A stretch of 64,000 nucleotides of DNA, from contig NZ_CP016756.1 of NCBI RefSeq assembly GCF_001700965.1, positions 1,240,001 through 1,304,000 of the forward strand, given 5' to 3'. The notes under the pieces are model-generated. The model did no database searches, was not told where the DNA came from, and worked only from the letters and a program-made list of their open reading frames with translations. The DNA comes from Stenotrophomonas nitritireducens (GTDB taxonomy: Bacteria > Pseudomonadota > Gammaproteobacteria > Xanthomonadales > Xanthomonadaceae). Of this stretch, positions 1 through 8,130 are shown one piece after another; positions within the stretch are counted from its first letter, which is position 1, and every line of letters starts with the position of its first letter. The position numbers were made by a program, and so were the translations under genes.

Positions 1-385
1 ATTCCAACAGCCCAAGCTTCGCGGCTGACGCCGCTCCTGCAGATGGCCGGGAAAGCACCTGCCGAGCATGGCTCGGCACTACGGGAGTCATCCACAGCTC
101 ATGGACAAAATATCACCATGTTTTGCAGAGGCCCGCCGCGCAAGGGCTGCGCGTGCTTATCCACAACTTGTGGATGCAGCAGGACACAGCCTGTGTGGAT
201 AGCGCGGCAAGGCTCGCCCGTGGCATTCCTGGAAATCCCAACATGATTCTGTAGGAGCGGCGTAAGCCGCGAAACAGATGGTCCGGCAGATTGCAGGCAG
301 CGCCATGATTCCAGCGATACCCGCTTCGCGGCTGACGCCGCTCCTACAACGCGTCGGCAAAGCCCTTGCCGAGCATGGCTCGGCA
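1..385. repeat. Intergenic repeat cluster left of the nitrobindin-like gene
   Basis: No gene is supported here. The stretch holds a REP-like element (15-42, GCTTCGCGGCTGACGCCGCTCC), a SMAG-like palindrome (about 49-82, core GCCGAGCATGGCTCGGC), the DnaA-box module copy A (88-205), an inverted REP pair (251-275 and 322-349) and a second SMAG palindrome (about 357-390). The same set, including the about 45-nt spacer between the paired REPs, recurs at 1.1-1.75 kb, so the unit of duplication is larger than any single palindrome. Confidence 0.85.
88..205 (+). repeat. DnaA-box module, copy A
   Basis: A roughly 118-bp module found three times in the first 1.6 kb. It has a conserved core (ATGGACAAAATATCACCATG), a perfect DnaA-box consensus TTATCCACA at 157-165 and an opposing near-box TGTGGATAG at 194-202. 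In this copy the first box sits in a short palindrome, TTATCCACAACTTGTGGAT. The repeat is seen directly. Any DnaA binding is inference. Confidence 0.85.
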
Positions 386-1027
386 CTACACGACAGCTGC
401 TGCCTGCGCGGTCGGGTTCGGGGTCGGCGCGCCGATCCTGCGCAGGGTATTGCGGTCGGTATGTGCGAACGGTTCGCTGCGGTCAGGAATGATCAGCACC
501 GTCTCCTGCTCATAGGACCAGGTTCCATCGTCATTGATGGTGACCTGAATCTCGTAGCTCTCGGTGCGGAAGGCATGCTCCAGAAAGGGATTGGAGCTGA
601 TGCCATTGGTCGTCGAACCGCGCTCGGCACGCAGGCGGAAGGTCTTGGCATCGGCCGCCGCCTTGCCCACCGCCATCGCGGTCTGCCCGCGCGGGATGCT
701 CAGGGTCTGGATCAACGTACCGGTGGCAGGCTCCCACAGCCAGTAACCGACCTGATCGTGAAACGTCTCCACTTCACCGGGTTTGACGATGCGCGTGTGG
801 TAACGCAGGCCGTAGAACAACTGCGGTCCGTTGGGCTGGGCATCAATCGGCTGCAACTCGACCCGCTCGATATACGCCTGACGCTCGGGGCCATCGGCTT
901 TCGGGTTGACGTCCATGCCGCGCTCACCGATCCAGATGCCGGCCAACGGCGCCAGCGGCCCAAGGTTGGCCAGCGTATCGGGATCGGCGCTGGGTTCGGT
1001 ATAGATGTCTTCGGGGAACGTCGTCAT
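386..1027 (-). CDS. Nitrobindin/THAP4-type heme-binding beta-barrel family protein
   Basis: A 213-residue protein starting MTTFPEDIY; longer in-frame starts run into repeat DNA and were not used. The segment LAPLAGIWIGERG near residues 28-40 resembles the G-x-W-x-G-x-G signature of nitrobindin/FABP-like (DUF1794) ten-stranded barrels, which bind b-type heme and react with NO or peroxynitrite in characterised members. Alternating hydrophobic strands continue to the end. No signal peptide is visible, so it is probably cytoplasmic. The terminal TAG stop (386-388) lies inside a SMAG palindrome, so the repeat defines the C-terminus. The gene is monocistronic and isolated between composite repeats. 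Family assignment is by motif and length only; the exact ligand is not shown. Confidence 0.6.
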   Translation of the reverse strand: MTTFPEDIYTEPSADPDTLANLGPLAPLAGIWIGERGMDVNPKADGPERQAYIERVELQPIDAQPNGPQLFYGLRYHTRIVKPGEVETFHDQVGYWLWEPATGTLIQTLSIPRGQTAMAVGKAAADAKTFRLRAERGSTTNGISSNPFLEHAFRTESYEIQVTINDDGTWSYEQETVLIIPDRSEPFAHTDRNTLRRIGAPTPNPTAQAAAVV

Positions 1028-1089
1028 GGGGCACAGTCCTGGGGTTATGCCGCCGATGGTACGCAGAACGTGGCACAGGCTCATCCCTG

Positions 1090-1208
1090 GCTGTCCACAG
1101 CTCGTGGACAAAATATCACCATGTTTTGCAGAGGCCCATGCGCCAAGGGCTACCACGCCTTATCCACAGCTTGTGTAGGCAGCAGAACACAGCCTGTGTG
1201 GATAGCGC
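1090..1208 (+). repeat. DnaA-box module, copy B
   Basis: Second copy of the module. TTATCCACA lies at 1160-1168 and the opposing TGTGGATAG at 1197-1205. The core ACAAAATATCACCATGTTTT is identical to copy A over this span, while the internal box-to-box segment differs by a few bases. Confidence 0.85.
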
Positions 1209-1414
1209 AGCAAGGTAGAGCCGAGCCATGCTCGGCTGGGCTTTCCGGCGCATCCAAGGCGGCTTTGCTTGTAGGAGCGGCGTCAGCCGCGAAACAGACG
1301 GTCCAACAGATTGCAGACAGCGCCATGATTCCAGCAGCCCAAGCTTCGCGGCTTACGCCGCTCCTACAGGTAGCCAGGAAGGCCCCTGCCGAGCATGGCT
1401 CGGCGCTACGGTAC

Positions 1415-1532
1415 TCATCCACAGCTCATGGACAAAATATCACCATCTTTTGCAGAGGCCCATGCAGCAAGGGCTGCCGCGCCTTATCCACAGCTTGTGT
1501 AGGCAGCAGAACACAGCCTGTGTGGATAGCGC
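1415..1532 (+). repeat. DnaA-box module, copy C
   Basis: Third copy, with TTATCCACA at 1484-1492 and TGTGGATAG at 1521-1529. It is closer to copy B than to copy A over the segment between the two boxes (CAGCTTGTGTAGGCAGCAG in both B and C). Confidence 0.85.
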
Positions 1533-1751
1533 CAAACAGGTAGAGCCGAGCCATGCTCGGCTGGAGCTTTCCCGGCGAATCCAAGGGCTTTTTTGTAGGA
1601 GCGGCGTAAGCCGCGAAGCTGATGGAACATCCGCAGAGCAGACATGGCTGTTGAATCATTGATAGCAGCTTCGCGGCTTACGCCGCTCCCACAAAAACCA
1701 CTGTCACTACCCCGGTAGAGCCCCTGCCGAGCATGGCTCGGCACTACCCTG

Positions 1752-3911
1752 CTACTGGCGGCGGACGGCCTGCACGACCTGCAGGCGACGCAGGCGGCGC
1801 ATCACTTCGGCCAGATGGTTGCGGTCGCGTACCTGGATGTTGAAACACAGTACCGCGGCGTTGAAATCGCGGTCCAGGTAGTCCACCCGCTCGATGTTGG
1901 AATGGCTCTGCGCGATGGCCGCGGCCAACTGCGCCAATACGCCGGTGCCGTTCTCCACCTCGACCACCAGGGCGGTGTCGTAATCGCCCACCACGCTGGT
2001 ATCCCAGCCAATCGGCACCCAGCGGTCCGGCGTCTTGCGCAGTTCGGCCAGGTTCGGGCAATCCAGACGGTGCACCACGATGCCCTTGCCGGCAGTGTGG
2101 TAGCCCATGATGTCGTCGCCAGGAATCGGCTGGCAACAATTGGCGAAGCTGACCACGCCGCGCTCGCTGCCATTGATCAGGATCTTCTCCTGGGCACGAT
2201 GGGTCACGCCGCTGGCGCGCAGCTCGGCATAGGACATCAGCGCCTGCGCGGCCTGGGTCGGCATCCAGTTGCCCAGCGCCACGTCGGCCAGGAAGGCCTC
2301 CAGGCGCGGATAGCGGTGCTCGCTCAGGAAGGCATCCAGGCGCCCCTTGGGCAGCCGTTCGATCGAGCTGTCCATTGCTTCCAGCGCGCGGTCCAGCATG
2401 CTGTGGCCAAGCTGCACGGCGTCCTCGTGCTCCAGCTGCTTGAGCTGGTGGCGGATGGCGGTACGCGCCTTGCTGCTGACCACGAATTCCAGCCACTGCG
2501 GCTTGGGCGAGGCCGAGCGCGCGGTGATGATTTCCACCGTTTGCCCGCTCACCAGCCGGGTGCGCAGCGGCACCAGCTTCTTGTCCACGCGCGAGGCCAC
2601 CGCGCGGTTGCCCACGTCGGTATGCACCGCATAGGCGAAGTCCAGCGCGGTCGAGTTGCGTGGCAATGCCAGGATCTTGCCTTTGGGCGTGAACAGATAG
2701 ACCTCGTCCGGGAACAGGTCGACCTTGACGTTGTCCAGGAACTCCAGCGACGAGCCGGCGGTACGCTGCGAATCGATCAGCTCCACGATCCACGCATGCG
2801 CCCTGCTCTGCGCGCTGTTGGGGCCGTCACCGCCGAACTTGTAGGTCCAGTGCGCGGCCACGCCGCGCTCGGCGATCAGGTCCATTTCCTCGGTGCGGAT
2901 CTGCACTTCAATCGGCGAGCCATACGGGCCGAACAGCACCGTGTGCAGCGACTGGTAGCCGTTGGCCTTGGGAATGGCGATGAAGTCGCGGAAGCGCCCG
3001 TCCAGCGGCTTGAACGCGGCATGCACGCCGCCCAGCGCGTGGTAACAGTTGGGCACGTTGCGCATCACCAGGCGGAAGCCGAACACGTCCATCACCTGGT
3101 CGAAGCTTTTGTTCTCCTCGCGCATCTTGGTGTAGATGCTCCACGGTGTCTTGATGCGGCTGATCAGGCGATGTTCCAGCCCTTCGCGCGCAAGCCGCTG
3201 CGACAGCTGCACTTCCACCTGCGCCATCGACTCGCGACGCACCACCGGCTGGCTGCGGATGTGTTTCTCGATGATGGCGTGGCGCCACGGGTACAGTGCG
3301 CGGAAGCCCAGGTTCTGCAGCTCGGACTTGATCAGGTTCATGCCCAGGCGCTGGGCGATGGGCGCGTAGATGTCCAGCGTTTCGGTGGCGATGCGGCGCC
3401 GCGCTTCGGCACTCTGCGCGCCGAGGGTGCGCATGTTGTGCAGGCGGTCGGCCAGCTTGATCATGATCACGCGCAGGTCGCGCGACATCGCCAGCAGCAT
3501 CTTGCGGAAGCTCTCGGCGGCCGCTTCCTGGCGGTCGCGGAACTTGAGCTTGTCCAGCTTGGTCACGCCCTCGACCAGATCGGCCACGGCCTGGCCGAAC
3601 TCGGTGGCCAGTTCCTCGCCGGTGAGTGGGGTGTCCTCGATGGTGTCGTGCAGGATGGCGGCGATCAGGGTTTCAACATCCAGGCCCAGTTCGGCCAGGA
3701 TGCGCGCCACCGCGACCGGGTGGGTGATGTAGGGCTCGCCGGATTTGCGGGTCTGGCCGGCATGCGCGGCCGCGCCCACTTCCCAGGCACGACGCAGCAG
3801 CGGCAGCTGCTCGGCGGGGAGATAGCTGGCTGCGCGTTCGAGTTGCAGTACATAGTCAGGTATCACCCCGCCCGCGGGCGTGGCTACCTGGGCGGAAGGG
3901 CCTGGGTTCAT
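1752..3911 (-). CDS. spoT: Bifunctional (p)ppGpp synthetase/hydrolase SpoT
   Basis: A 719-residue RelA/SpoT enzyme controlling the stringent-response alarmone. The N-terminal hydrolase domain has the HDxxED motif intact (HDTIED, residues 88-93), so ppGpp hydrolysis should be active. The synthetase domain (about 240-370) carries the family block GRFRDFIAIPKANGYQSLHT. A TGS domain (VYLFTPKGKILALP, about 400-460) and a C-terminal ACT domain (last about 80 residues) complete the usual order. Length and domain layout match SpoT rather than the hydrolase-dead RelA. It lies downstream of rpoZ and gmk on the same strand, as in E. coli. The 3' end is 6 nt from a SMAG palindrome. Confidence 0.97.
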   Translation of the reverse strand: MNPGPSAQVATPAGGVIPDYVLQLERAASYLPAEQLPLLRRAWEVGAAAHAGQTRKSGEPYITHPVAVARILAELGLDVETLIAAILHDTIEDTPLTGEELATEFGQAVADLVEGVTKLDKLKFRDRQEAAAESFRKMLLAMSRDLRVIMIKLADRLHNMRTLGAQSAEARRRIATETLDIYAPIAQRLGMNLIKSELQNLGFRALYPWRHAIIEKHIRSQPVVRRESMAQVEVQLSQRLAREGLEHRLISRIKTPWSIYTKMREENKSFDQVMDVFGFRLVMRNVPNCYHALGGVHAAFKPLDGRFRDFIAIPKANGYQSLHTVLFGPYGSPIEVQIRTEEMDLIAERGVAAHWTYKFGGDGPNSAQSRAHAWIVELIDSQRTAGSSLEFLDNVKVDLFPDEVYLFTPKGKILALPRNSTALDFAYAVHTDVGNRAVASRVDKKLVPLRTRLVSGQTVEIITARSASPKPQWLEFVVSSKARTAIRHQLKQLEHEDAVQLGHSMLDRALEAMDSSIERLPKGRLDAFLSEHRYPRLEAFLADVALGNWMPTQAAQALMSYAELRASGVTHRAQEKILINGSERGVVSFANCCQPIPGDDIMGYHTAGKGIVVHRLDCPNLAELRKTPDRWVPIGWDTSVVGDYDTALVVEVENGTGVLAQLAAAIAQSHSNIERVDYLDRDFNAAVLCFNIQVRDRNHLAEVMRRLRRLQVVQAVRRQ

Positions 3912-3956
3912 GTCAGAAGACTATTCCAGCGGGCGTTCCACGGCAATTGCCACAAC

Positions 3957-3987
3957 GCAAACAGCCCGCTTGCGGCGGGCTGTTTGC
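3957..3987 (-). terminator. Hairpin between rpoZ and spoT
   Basis: A perfect 13-bp stem, GCAAACAGCCCGC with GCGGGCTGTTTGC and a short TGCG-type loop, in the 106-nt gap after rpoZ. It lacks a long U tract on either strand, so it may be an attenuator or a processing hairpin that lowers spoT expression relative to gmk-rpoZ. Confidence 0.55.
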
Positions 3988-4017
3988 AGACAACATCAAT
4001 CAATGCCGTAGCGGCAA

Positions 4018-4317
4018 TCAATCGTCGTTCTTGGACATGTCTTCGTCGGCAACCACTTCAGCGGCAGCCCACTCAAGCGCTTCACGCTCGGCGCGCTCAC
4101 GCTCGGACTTCTCGACTTCCTCGATCAGGTCGTTGTCGATGCGACGGGCGGCGATCTCGCGCAGCGCCAACACGGTCGGCTTGTCCTCGGTCTCGCTGTT
4201 GTCGATCGTCGCCTGGACACCATTGGCCAGCTGACGGGCACGCTTGGACGCCATCATGACCAGCTCAAAACGGTTGTTAACGACTTCCAGGCAATCTTCT
4301 ACGGTAATGCGGGCCAT
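4018..4317 (-). CDS. rpoZ: DNA-directed RNA polymerase omega subunit
   Basis: A 99-residue omega subunit beginning [20 protein letters not shown], the strongly conserved family N-terminus, followed by the ASKRARQL helix. It helps assemble beta' and is part of a ppGpp binding site in proteobacterial RNA polymerase, which fits its place directly upstream of spoT. The acidic C-terminal tail ([11 protein letters not shown]) is typical of xanthomonads. It is cytoplasmic and probably cotranscribed with gmk, whose stop lies 112 nt upstream. Confidence 0.97.
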   Translation of the reverse strand: MARITVEDCLEVVNNRFELVMMASKRARQLANGVQATIDNSETEDKPTVLALREIAARRIDNDLIEEVEKSERERAEREALEWAAAEVVADEDMSKNDD

Positions 4318-4429
4318 GCGGGCTCCCGGCGACCTGCAACGGCCGCTCGATCGAATGAGGGAAAGGGGACGGATTGTAGGGGCAGGCGGGGGTTGAAATC
4401 AAGTCAACGCCTGAACAGCCCCTTGCGGA

Positions 4430-5074
4430 TCAATCACTTGCTCGGTTTTCAGGGGTCAGCAGCGAGGCAATCAGCTCGGCGTGGCGCTGCTGCTGGGGGG
4501 CGCAGCGCAGCCGGCTGGCGGCGAAGATCGAGCACATTTCGCCCACGGCGGTGTCGAAATCCTCGTTGATGATCACGTAGTCGAACTCGTCGTAATGCAG
4601 CATTTCCTCGCGCGCGGCGGCCAGCCGCTGGGCCATCACCGCCTCGCTGTCCTGGCCGCGCTTGCGCATGCGCTCGTCCAGTGCCTGCCGCGAGGGCGGC
4701 AGGATGAACACGCTGACCGCGCCGGGCACCTTGTCGCGCACCTGGCGCGCGCCCTGCCAGTCGATTTCCAGCAGCACATCCTTGCCGGCCGCCAGCTGCG
4801 GCTCCACCGACTGCCGGGCCGTACCCTTCCAGTCGCCATGCACCAACGCGTGCTCGAAGAAATCGCCGGCGGCGATCATCTGTTCGAACTCGGCGGCGGA
4901 GACGAAGTGGTAGTGCTTGCCGTTCACCTCGCCCGGGCGCATGGCCCGCGAGGTGAAGGAGATCGACAGCGAAATGTGGGGGTCGCGCGCCAGGGTGGCG
5001 TTGACGATGCTGCTTTTGCCGGCCCCGGATGGGGCAGCGACGATGTAGAGGGTGCCACGCATGCGGTGGGCCAA
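4430..5074 (-). CDS. gmk: Guanylate kinase
   Basis: Phosphorylates GMP to GDP with ATP. The P-loop APSGAGKSS lies at residues 14-22, followed by the GMP-binding block SFTSRAMRPGEVNGKHYHF and the DVLLEIDWQGA strand. At 214 residues it is normal for the family. Two in-frame ATGs are four codons apart; starting at MRGTLYIVAAPSG (5062) would match the usual xanthomonad N-terminus and is equally plausible. First gene of the gmk-rpoZ-spoT run, linking guanine nucleotide supply to ppGpp metabolism. Confidence 0.96.
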   Translation of the reverse strand: MAHRMRGTLYIVAAPSGAGKSSIVNATLARDPHISLSISFTSRAMRPGEVNGKHYHFVSAAEFEQMIAAGDFFEHALVHGDWKGTARQSVEPQLAAGKDVLLEIDWQGARQVRDKVPGAVSVFILPPSRQALDERMRKRGQDSEAVMAQRLAAAREEMLHYDEFDYVIINEDFDTAVGEMCSIFAASRLRCAPQQQRHAELIASLLTPENRASD

Positions 5075-5433
5075 CGGCGGAATGGCCCGGCATTGTACCG
5101 GCGTGGGCGGGTCTGTGCAGGGACCGGGGGTTCATGGCCGCCCAGAGCCTTGTGGGAGCGGCGTCACCTGTAGAGCCGAGCCATGCTCGGCTGGGGCGTT
5201 ACCCGTAGAGCCGAGCCATGCTCGGCTGGGGCGTTACCCGTAGAGCCGAGCCATGCTCGGCTGGGGCGTTACCCGTAGAGCCGAGCCATGCTCGGCTGGG
5301 GCGTTACCTGTAGAGCCGAGCCATGCTCGGCTGGGGCGTCACCGGTAGAGCCTTTGCCGAGCATGGCTCGGCACTACAGGAGCTTTGCTTTGCCGAGCAT
5401 GGCTCGGCACTGCAAGAGCTTTGCTTTCTGCGC
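5075..5433. repeat. Intergenic region with truncated REP and SMAG cluster
   Basis: About 360 bp between gmk and yicC. It contains the first half of a REP element (about 5150-5166, GTGGGAGCGGCGTCA) cut off abruptly where the SMAG array starts, then the 35-bp array (5170-5344) and two inverted SMAG palindromes (5345-5378 and about 5389-5413). No gene is supported. Confidence 0.85.
5170..5344 (+). repeat. Head-to-tail array of five 35-bp SMAG units
   Basis: Five consecutive units begin GTAGAGCCGAGCC at 5170, 5205, 5240, 5275 and 5310. Each contains the palindrome GCCGAGCCATGCTCGGC followed by TGGGGCGT and a linker (TACC or CACC). Units are nearly identical, implying recent tandem amplification of a normally single or paired element. 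Confidence 0.95.
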
Positions 5434-6294
5434 TTACTCGATGTTCTGGACCTGCTCGCGGATCTGGTCGATCAGCACCTTCAGCTCGACGGCGGCATTG
5501 GAAGTGCGCGCGTCCACCGACTTGGAGCCCAGCGTGTTGGCCTCGCGGTTGAACTCCTGCAGCAGGAAATCCAGCCGGCGACCGACCGGCTCGCGCTGGC
5601 GCAATACGCGGCGGATTTCGGCGATATGGCTGTCCAGGCGGTCCAGCTCCTCATCCACGTCGAGCTTCTGCAGCCACATCACCAGCTCCTGCTCGGCGCG
5701 GCCTGGGTCAACCGGGTGCGGCAGGTCGGCCAGGCGTGCGGCCAGCTTGACCCGCTGCCCTTCACGGATGGCGGGGATCAGTTCCCGCACTTCGGCGGCG
5801 ATGCGCTCGACCGAATCAACGCGTTCGCTGATGGCGTTGGCCAGGTTGTCGCCCTCACGCTCACGCGCCTGCACGAAGCTGCCCACGGTTTCTTCCAGCA
5901 GCGCCAGCGCTTCGGCGTGCAGGGCGGTGCTGTCGACGGCCTCGGCGCGCAGTACACCCGGGTGCTGCAGCAGGTCGGTGAAGCCCACCTGCATTCCCGG
6001 GAAGCGGCCATGCAGCCGCTGCGCCAGTTCAGCCAGCTGATCGACCAGCACTTCGTTGACAGCCAGCGAAGTGGCGGTTTCCGGTGCGCGCAGGCGCATC
6101 ACCAGGTCGAGCTTGCCGCGGCTGACCCGGGCGGCAACACGCTCACGCAGCTGCGGCTCCAGCGCACGCAGGTCCTCGGGCAGGCGCACGCCCACTTCCA
6201 GGAACCGGTGGTTGACCGAGCGCAGTTCGCAGCCCAGCGTGCCCCAGGGGGTGATGCGTTCGCCGCCAGCGTAGGCGGTCATGCTCCGAATCAT
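5434..6294 (-). CDS. yicC: YicC family endoribonuclease
   Basis: A 286-residue YicC/YloC protein starting MIRSMTAYAGGE, the diagnostic N-terminus (SMTAF/Y), and ending with the conserved DUF1732-type block in which LDFLLQEFNREANTLGSKS is recognisable. YicC is an RNase implicated in RNA decay. The gene lies back to back with rph, another RNA enzyme, as in E. coli. A seven-codon longer start exists at 6315, but the internal ATG fits the family. Confidence 0.93.
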   Translation of the reverse strand: MIRSMTAYAGGERITPWGTLGCELRSVNHRFLEVGVRLPEDLRALEPQLRERVAARVSRGKLDLVMRLRAPETATSLAVNEVLVDQLAELAQRLHGRFPGMQVGFTDLLQHPGVLRAEAVDSTALHAEALALLEETVGSFVQAREREGDNLANAISERVDSVERIAAEVRELIPAIREGQRVKLAARLADLPHPVDPGRAEQELVMWLQKLDVDEELDRLDSHIAEIRRVLRQREPVGRRLDFLLQEFNREANTLGSKSVDARTSNAAVELKVLIDQIREQVQNIE

Positions 6295-6403
6295 GTGTTT
6301 TCCGATGCGTTTCAAAGGGCGAATGGTAACCTAGCCGCCTCTGGACGCTGGTGCATCAACCGCCCGGACGCCCACCTGATCATCTCGTACTAACGGATCC
6401 CCC

Positions 6404-7132
6404 ATGACCTTTTCCCGTCCCAGCGGCCGCACGGCCGACCAGTTGCGCACCGTCACCATCGAGCGCTCCTTCACCCGTCACGCCGAAGGTTCGGTGCTGG
6501 TGAGCTTTGGTGACACCCGCGTGCTGTGCACCGCCAGCGTCGAAAACCGCGTGCCGGGCTTCCTGCGTGGCAAGGGCGAAGGCTGGGTGACCGCCGAATA
6601 CGGCATGCTGCCGCGCTCCACCCATACCCGCTCCGACCGCGAAGCCGCGCGTGGCAAGCAGGGTGGCCGCACGCTGGAAATCCAGCGTCTGATCGGCCGC
6701 ACCCTGCGTGCCTGCATTGATCGCAATGCCCTGGGCGAACGCACCATCACCCTGGACTGCGACGTGCTGCAGGCCGACGGCGGCACCCGCACCGCTGCCA
6801 TCACCGGCGCCTATGTCGCCCTGGTCGACGCGGTCAACCTGCTGATGAAGCGCGGCGATATCAAGCGCAACCCGCTGTTCGGCGCAGTTGCCGCCGTTTC
6901 GGTTGGCGTCTACAAGGGTGAGCCGGTGCTGGACCTGGATTACGCCGAGGACAGCGACTGCGATACCGACATGAATGTCGTCATGAATGATGGCGGCGGC
7001 TTCATCGAACTGCAGGGCACGGCCGAAGGCCACGCCTTCCGTCGTGACGAACTGGACGCGCTGCTGGTGCTGGCCGAAAAGGGCATCCGCGAGCTGTTCG
7101 ACGCGCAGCAGGCGGCATTGGCGCAGGCATGA
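6404..7132 (+). CDS. rph: Ribonuclease PH
   Basis: A 242-residue phosphorolytic 3'-to-5' exonuclease that trims tRNA 3' ends. It opens [19 protein letters not shown] and contains the family blocks [40 protein letters not shown] and the phosphate-binding [13 protein letters not shown]. Full length; no sign of the frameshift known from E. coli K-12. It starts an overlapping three-gene run (rph, VOC protein, rdgB) on the plus strand. Confidence 0.97.
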   Translation: MTFSRPSGRTADQLRTVTIERSFTRHAEGSVLVSFGDTRVLCTASVENRVPGFLRGKGEGWVTAEYGMLPRSTHTRSDREAARGKQGGRTLEIQRLIGRTLRACIDRNALGERTITLDCDVLQADGGTRTAAITGAYVALVDAVNLLMKRGDIKRNPLFGAVAAVSVGVYKGEPVLDLDYAEDSDCDTDMNVVMNDGGGFIELQGTAEGHAFRRDELDALLVLAEKGIRELFDAQQAALAQA

Positions 7133-7518
7133 ACCGGCGCCTTGCCCTGGTCACCGTGGTAGTGGCCGACTACGACGAGGCGATTGCCTGGTACACCGGC
7201 AAGCTGGGCTTCCAGCTGCTGGAAGACCTGGACCAGGGCCGCAAGCGCTGGGTGGTGGTCGGCCCGGCCGATGGCAGCGCCGCAGCGCTGCTGTTGGCAC
7301 GCGCCAGCGACGAGGAACAACGCAGCCGCATCGGCAACCAGACCGGCGGCCGCGTTGGCTTCTTCCTGCACACCGATGACTTCTGGCGTGACCACGCCGC
7401 GATGACTGCACAGGGCGTCGAATTCCTCGAAACCCCGCGCGAAGAGCCCTATGCCACCGTCGCGGTGTTCCGCGATCTGTATGGCAACACCTGGGACTTG
7501 TTGGAGCCCAAGCAATGA
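7129..7518 (+). CDS. VOC/glyoxalase-fold family protein
   Basis: A 129-residue protein of the vicinal oxygen chelate fold. The first module reads [23 protein letters not shown] and the second ends with [12 protein letters not shown], the usual C-terminal strand with a metal-ligand Glu. Members include glyoxalases, dioxygenases and resistance proteins; the substrate cannot be read from sequence. The start overlaps rph by ATGA and the end overlaps rdgB by ATGA, so translation is probably coupled. Confidence 0.85.
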   Translation: MNRRLALVTVVVADYDEAIAWYTGKLGFQLLEDLDQGRKRWVVVGPADGSAAALLLARASDEEQRSRIGNQTGGRVGFFLHTDDFWRDHAAMTAQGVEFLETPREEPYATVAVFRDLYGNTWDLLEPKQ

Positions 7519-8114
7519 AACTGGTACTGGCCAGCGGCAACGCCGGCAAATTGAAGGAACTGCAGGCCATGCTGGCCGGGCTGCCGCTGCAGATCGTGCC
7601 GCAGCGCGAACTGGGCGTGGACGACGTGCCCGAAACCGGCCTGACCTTCGTCGAGAACGCGCTGATCAAGGCGCGCCACGCCTGCGAAGTGACCGGCCTG
7701 CCCGCGCTGGCCGATGATTCCGGCCTGATCGTCGACGCTCTCAACGGCGCCCCCGGCCTGTACAGCGCGCGCTATGCCGGCAGCCCCACCGACGATGCCG
7801 CCAACAACGCCAAGCTGCTGCAAGCGCTGCGCGATGTGCCGGCCGAGCGCCGCACTGCCCGCTTCTATGCGGTGATCGTGCTGCTGCGCCACCCCAATGA
7901 TCCGCAACCGCTGATCTGCGAAGGCAGCTGGGAAGGCCGCATCATCGATGAAACGCGTGGCAGCAATGGCTTCGGCTACAACCCGGTGTTCCTGGACGAA
8001 GAACTCGGCCTGACCGCCGCGCAGATGGAACCGGCGCAGAAGAACGGCCGCAGCCACCGTGCCAAGGCGCTGCAGTTGTTGATGCAGCAATTGTCACAAC
8101 TCAAGCTCGATTGA
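7515..8114 (+). CDS. rdgB: XTP/dITP diphosphatase (RdgB/HAM1)
   Basis: Hydrolyses non-canonical purine nucleotides (ITP, XTP, dITP) to monophosphate and PPi, keeping them out of nucleic acids. Residues 6-15 (ASGNAGKLKEL region) and ADDSGLIVDALNGAPG (from residue 66) are the nucleotide and Mg2+ sites; the C-terminus carries SHRAKAL. At 199 residues it is the typical length. Translationally coupled to the VOC gene through a 4-nt overlap. Confidence 0.96.
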   Translation: MKLVLASGNAGKLKELQAMLAGLPLQIVPQRELGVDDVPETGLTFVENALIKARHACEVTGLPALADDSGLIVDALNGAPGLYSARYAGSPTDDAANNAKLLQALRDVPAERRTARFYAVIVLLRHPNDPQPLICEGSWEGRIIDETRGSNGFGYNPVFLDEELGLTAAQMEPAQKNGRSHRAKALQLLMQQLSQLKLD

Positions 8115-8130
8115 CCACGGAGAGCAACCG

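Larger units (their letters stand above)
1028..1751. repeat. Composite repeat block between spoT and the nitrobindin-like gene
   Basis: About 720 bp without a supported gene. In order: DnaA-box module B (1090-1208), SMAG (about 1213-1240), inverted REP pair (1270-1295 and 1341-1369), inverted SMAG (about 1376-1411), module C (1415-1532), SMAG (about 1539-1565), inverted REP pair (1594-1620 and 1667-1694) and SMAG (about 1712-1747). The order module-SMAG-REP pair-SMAG occurs twice in succession, which suggests segmental duplication of a ready-made composite. Confidence 0.85.

Noticed and set aside
88..1532. Chromosomal replication origin
   Set aside because: DnaA-like boxes are present, but there is no dnaA, dnaN, gidA or rpmH nearby and no AT-rich unwinding region, so an oriC call is not supported.
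1815..4259. An 814-codon frame antisense to spoT and rpoZ
   Set aside because: SpoT motifs are unambiguous on the other strand; the antisense product shows no domain pattern.
5170..5344. CRISPR-like array of 35-bp units
   Set aside because: There are no unique spacers; units are contiguous SMAG palindromes and no cas gene is present.
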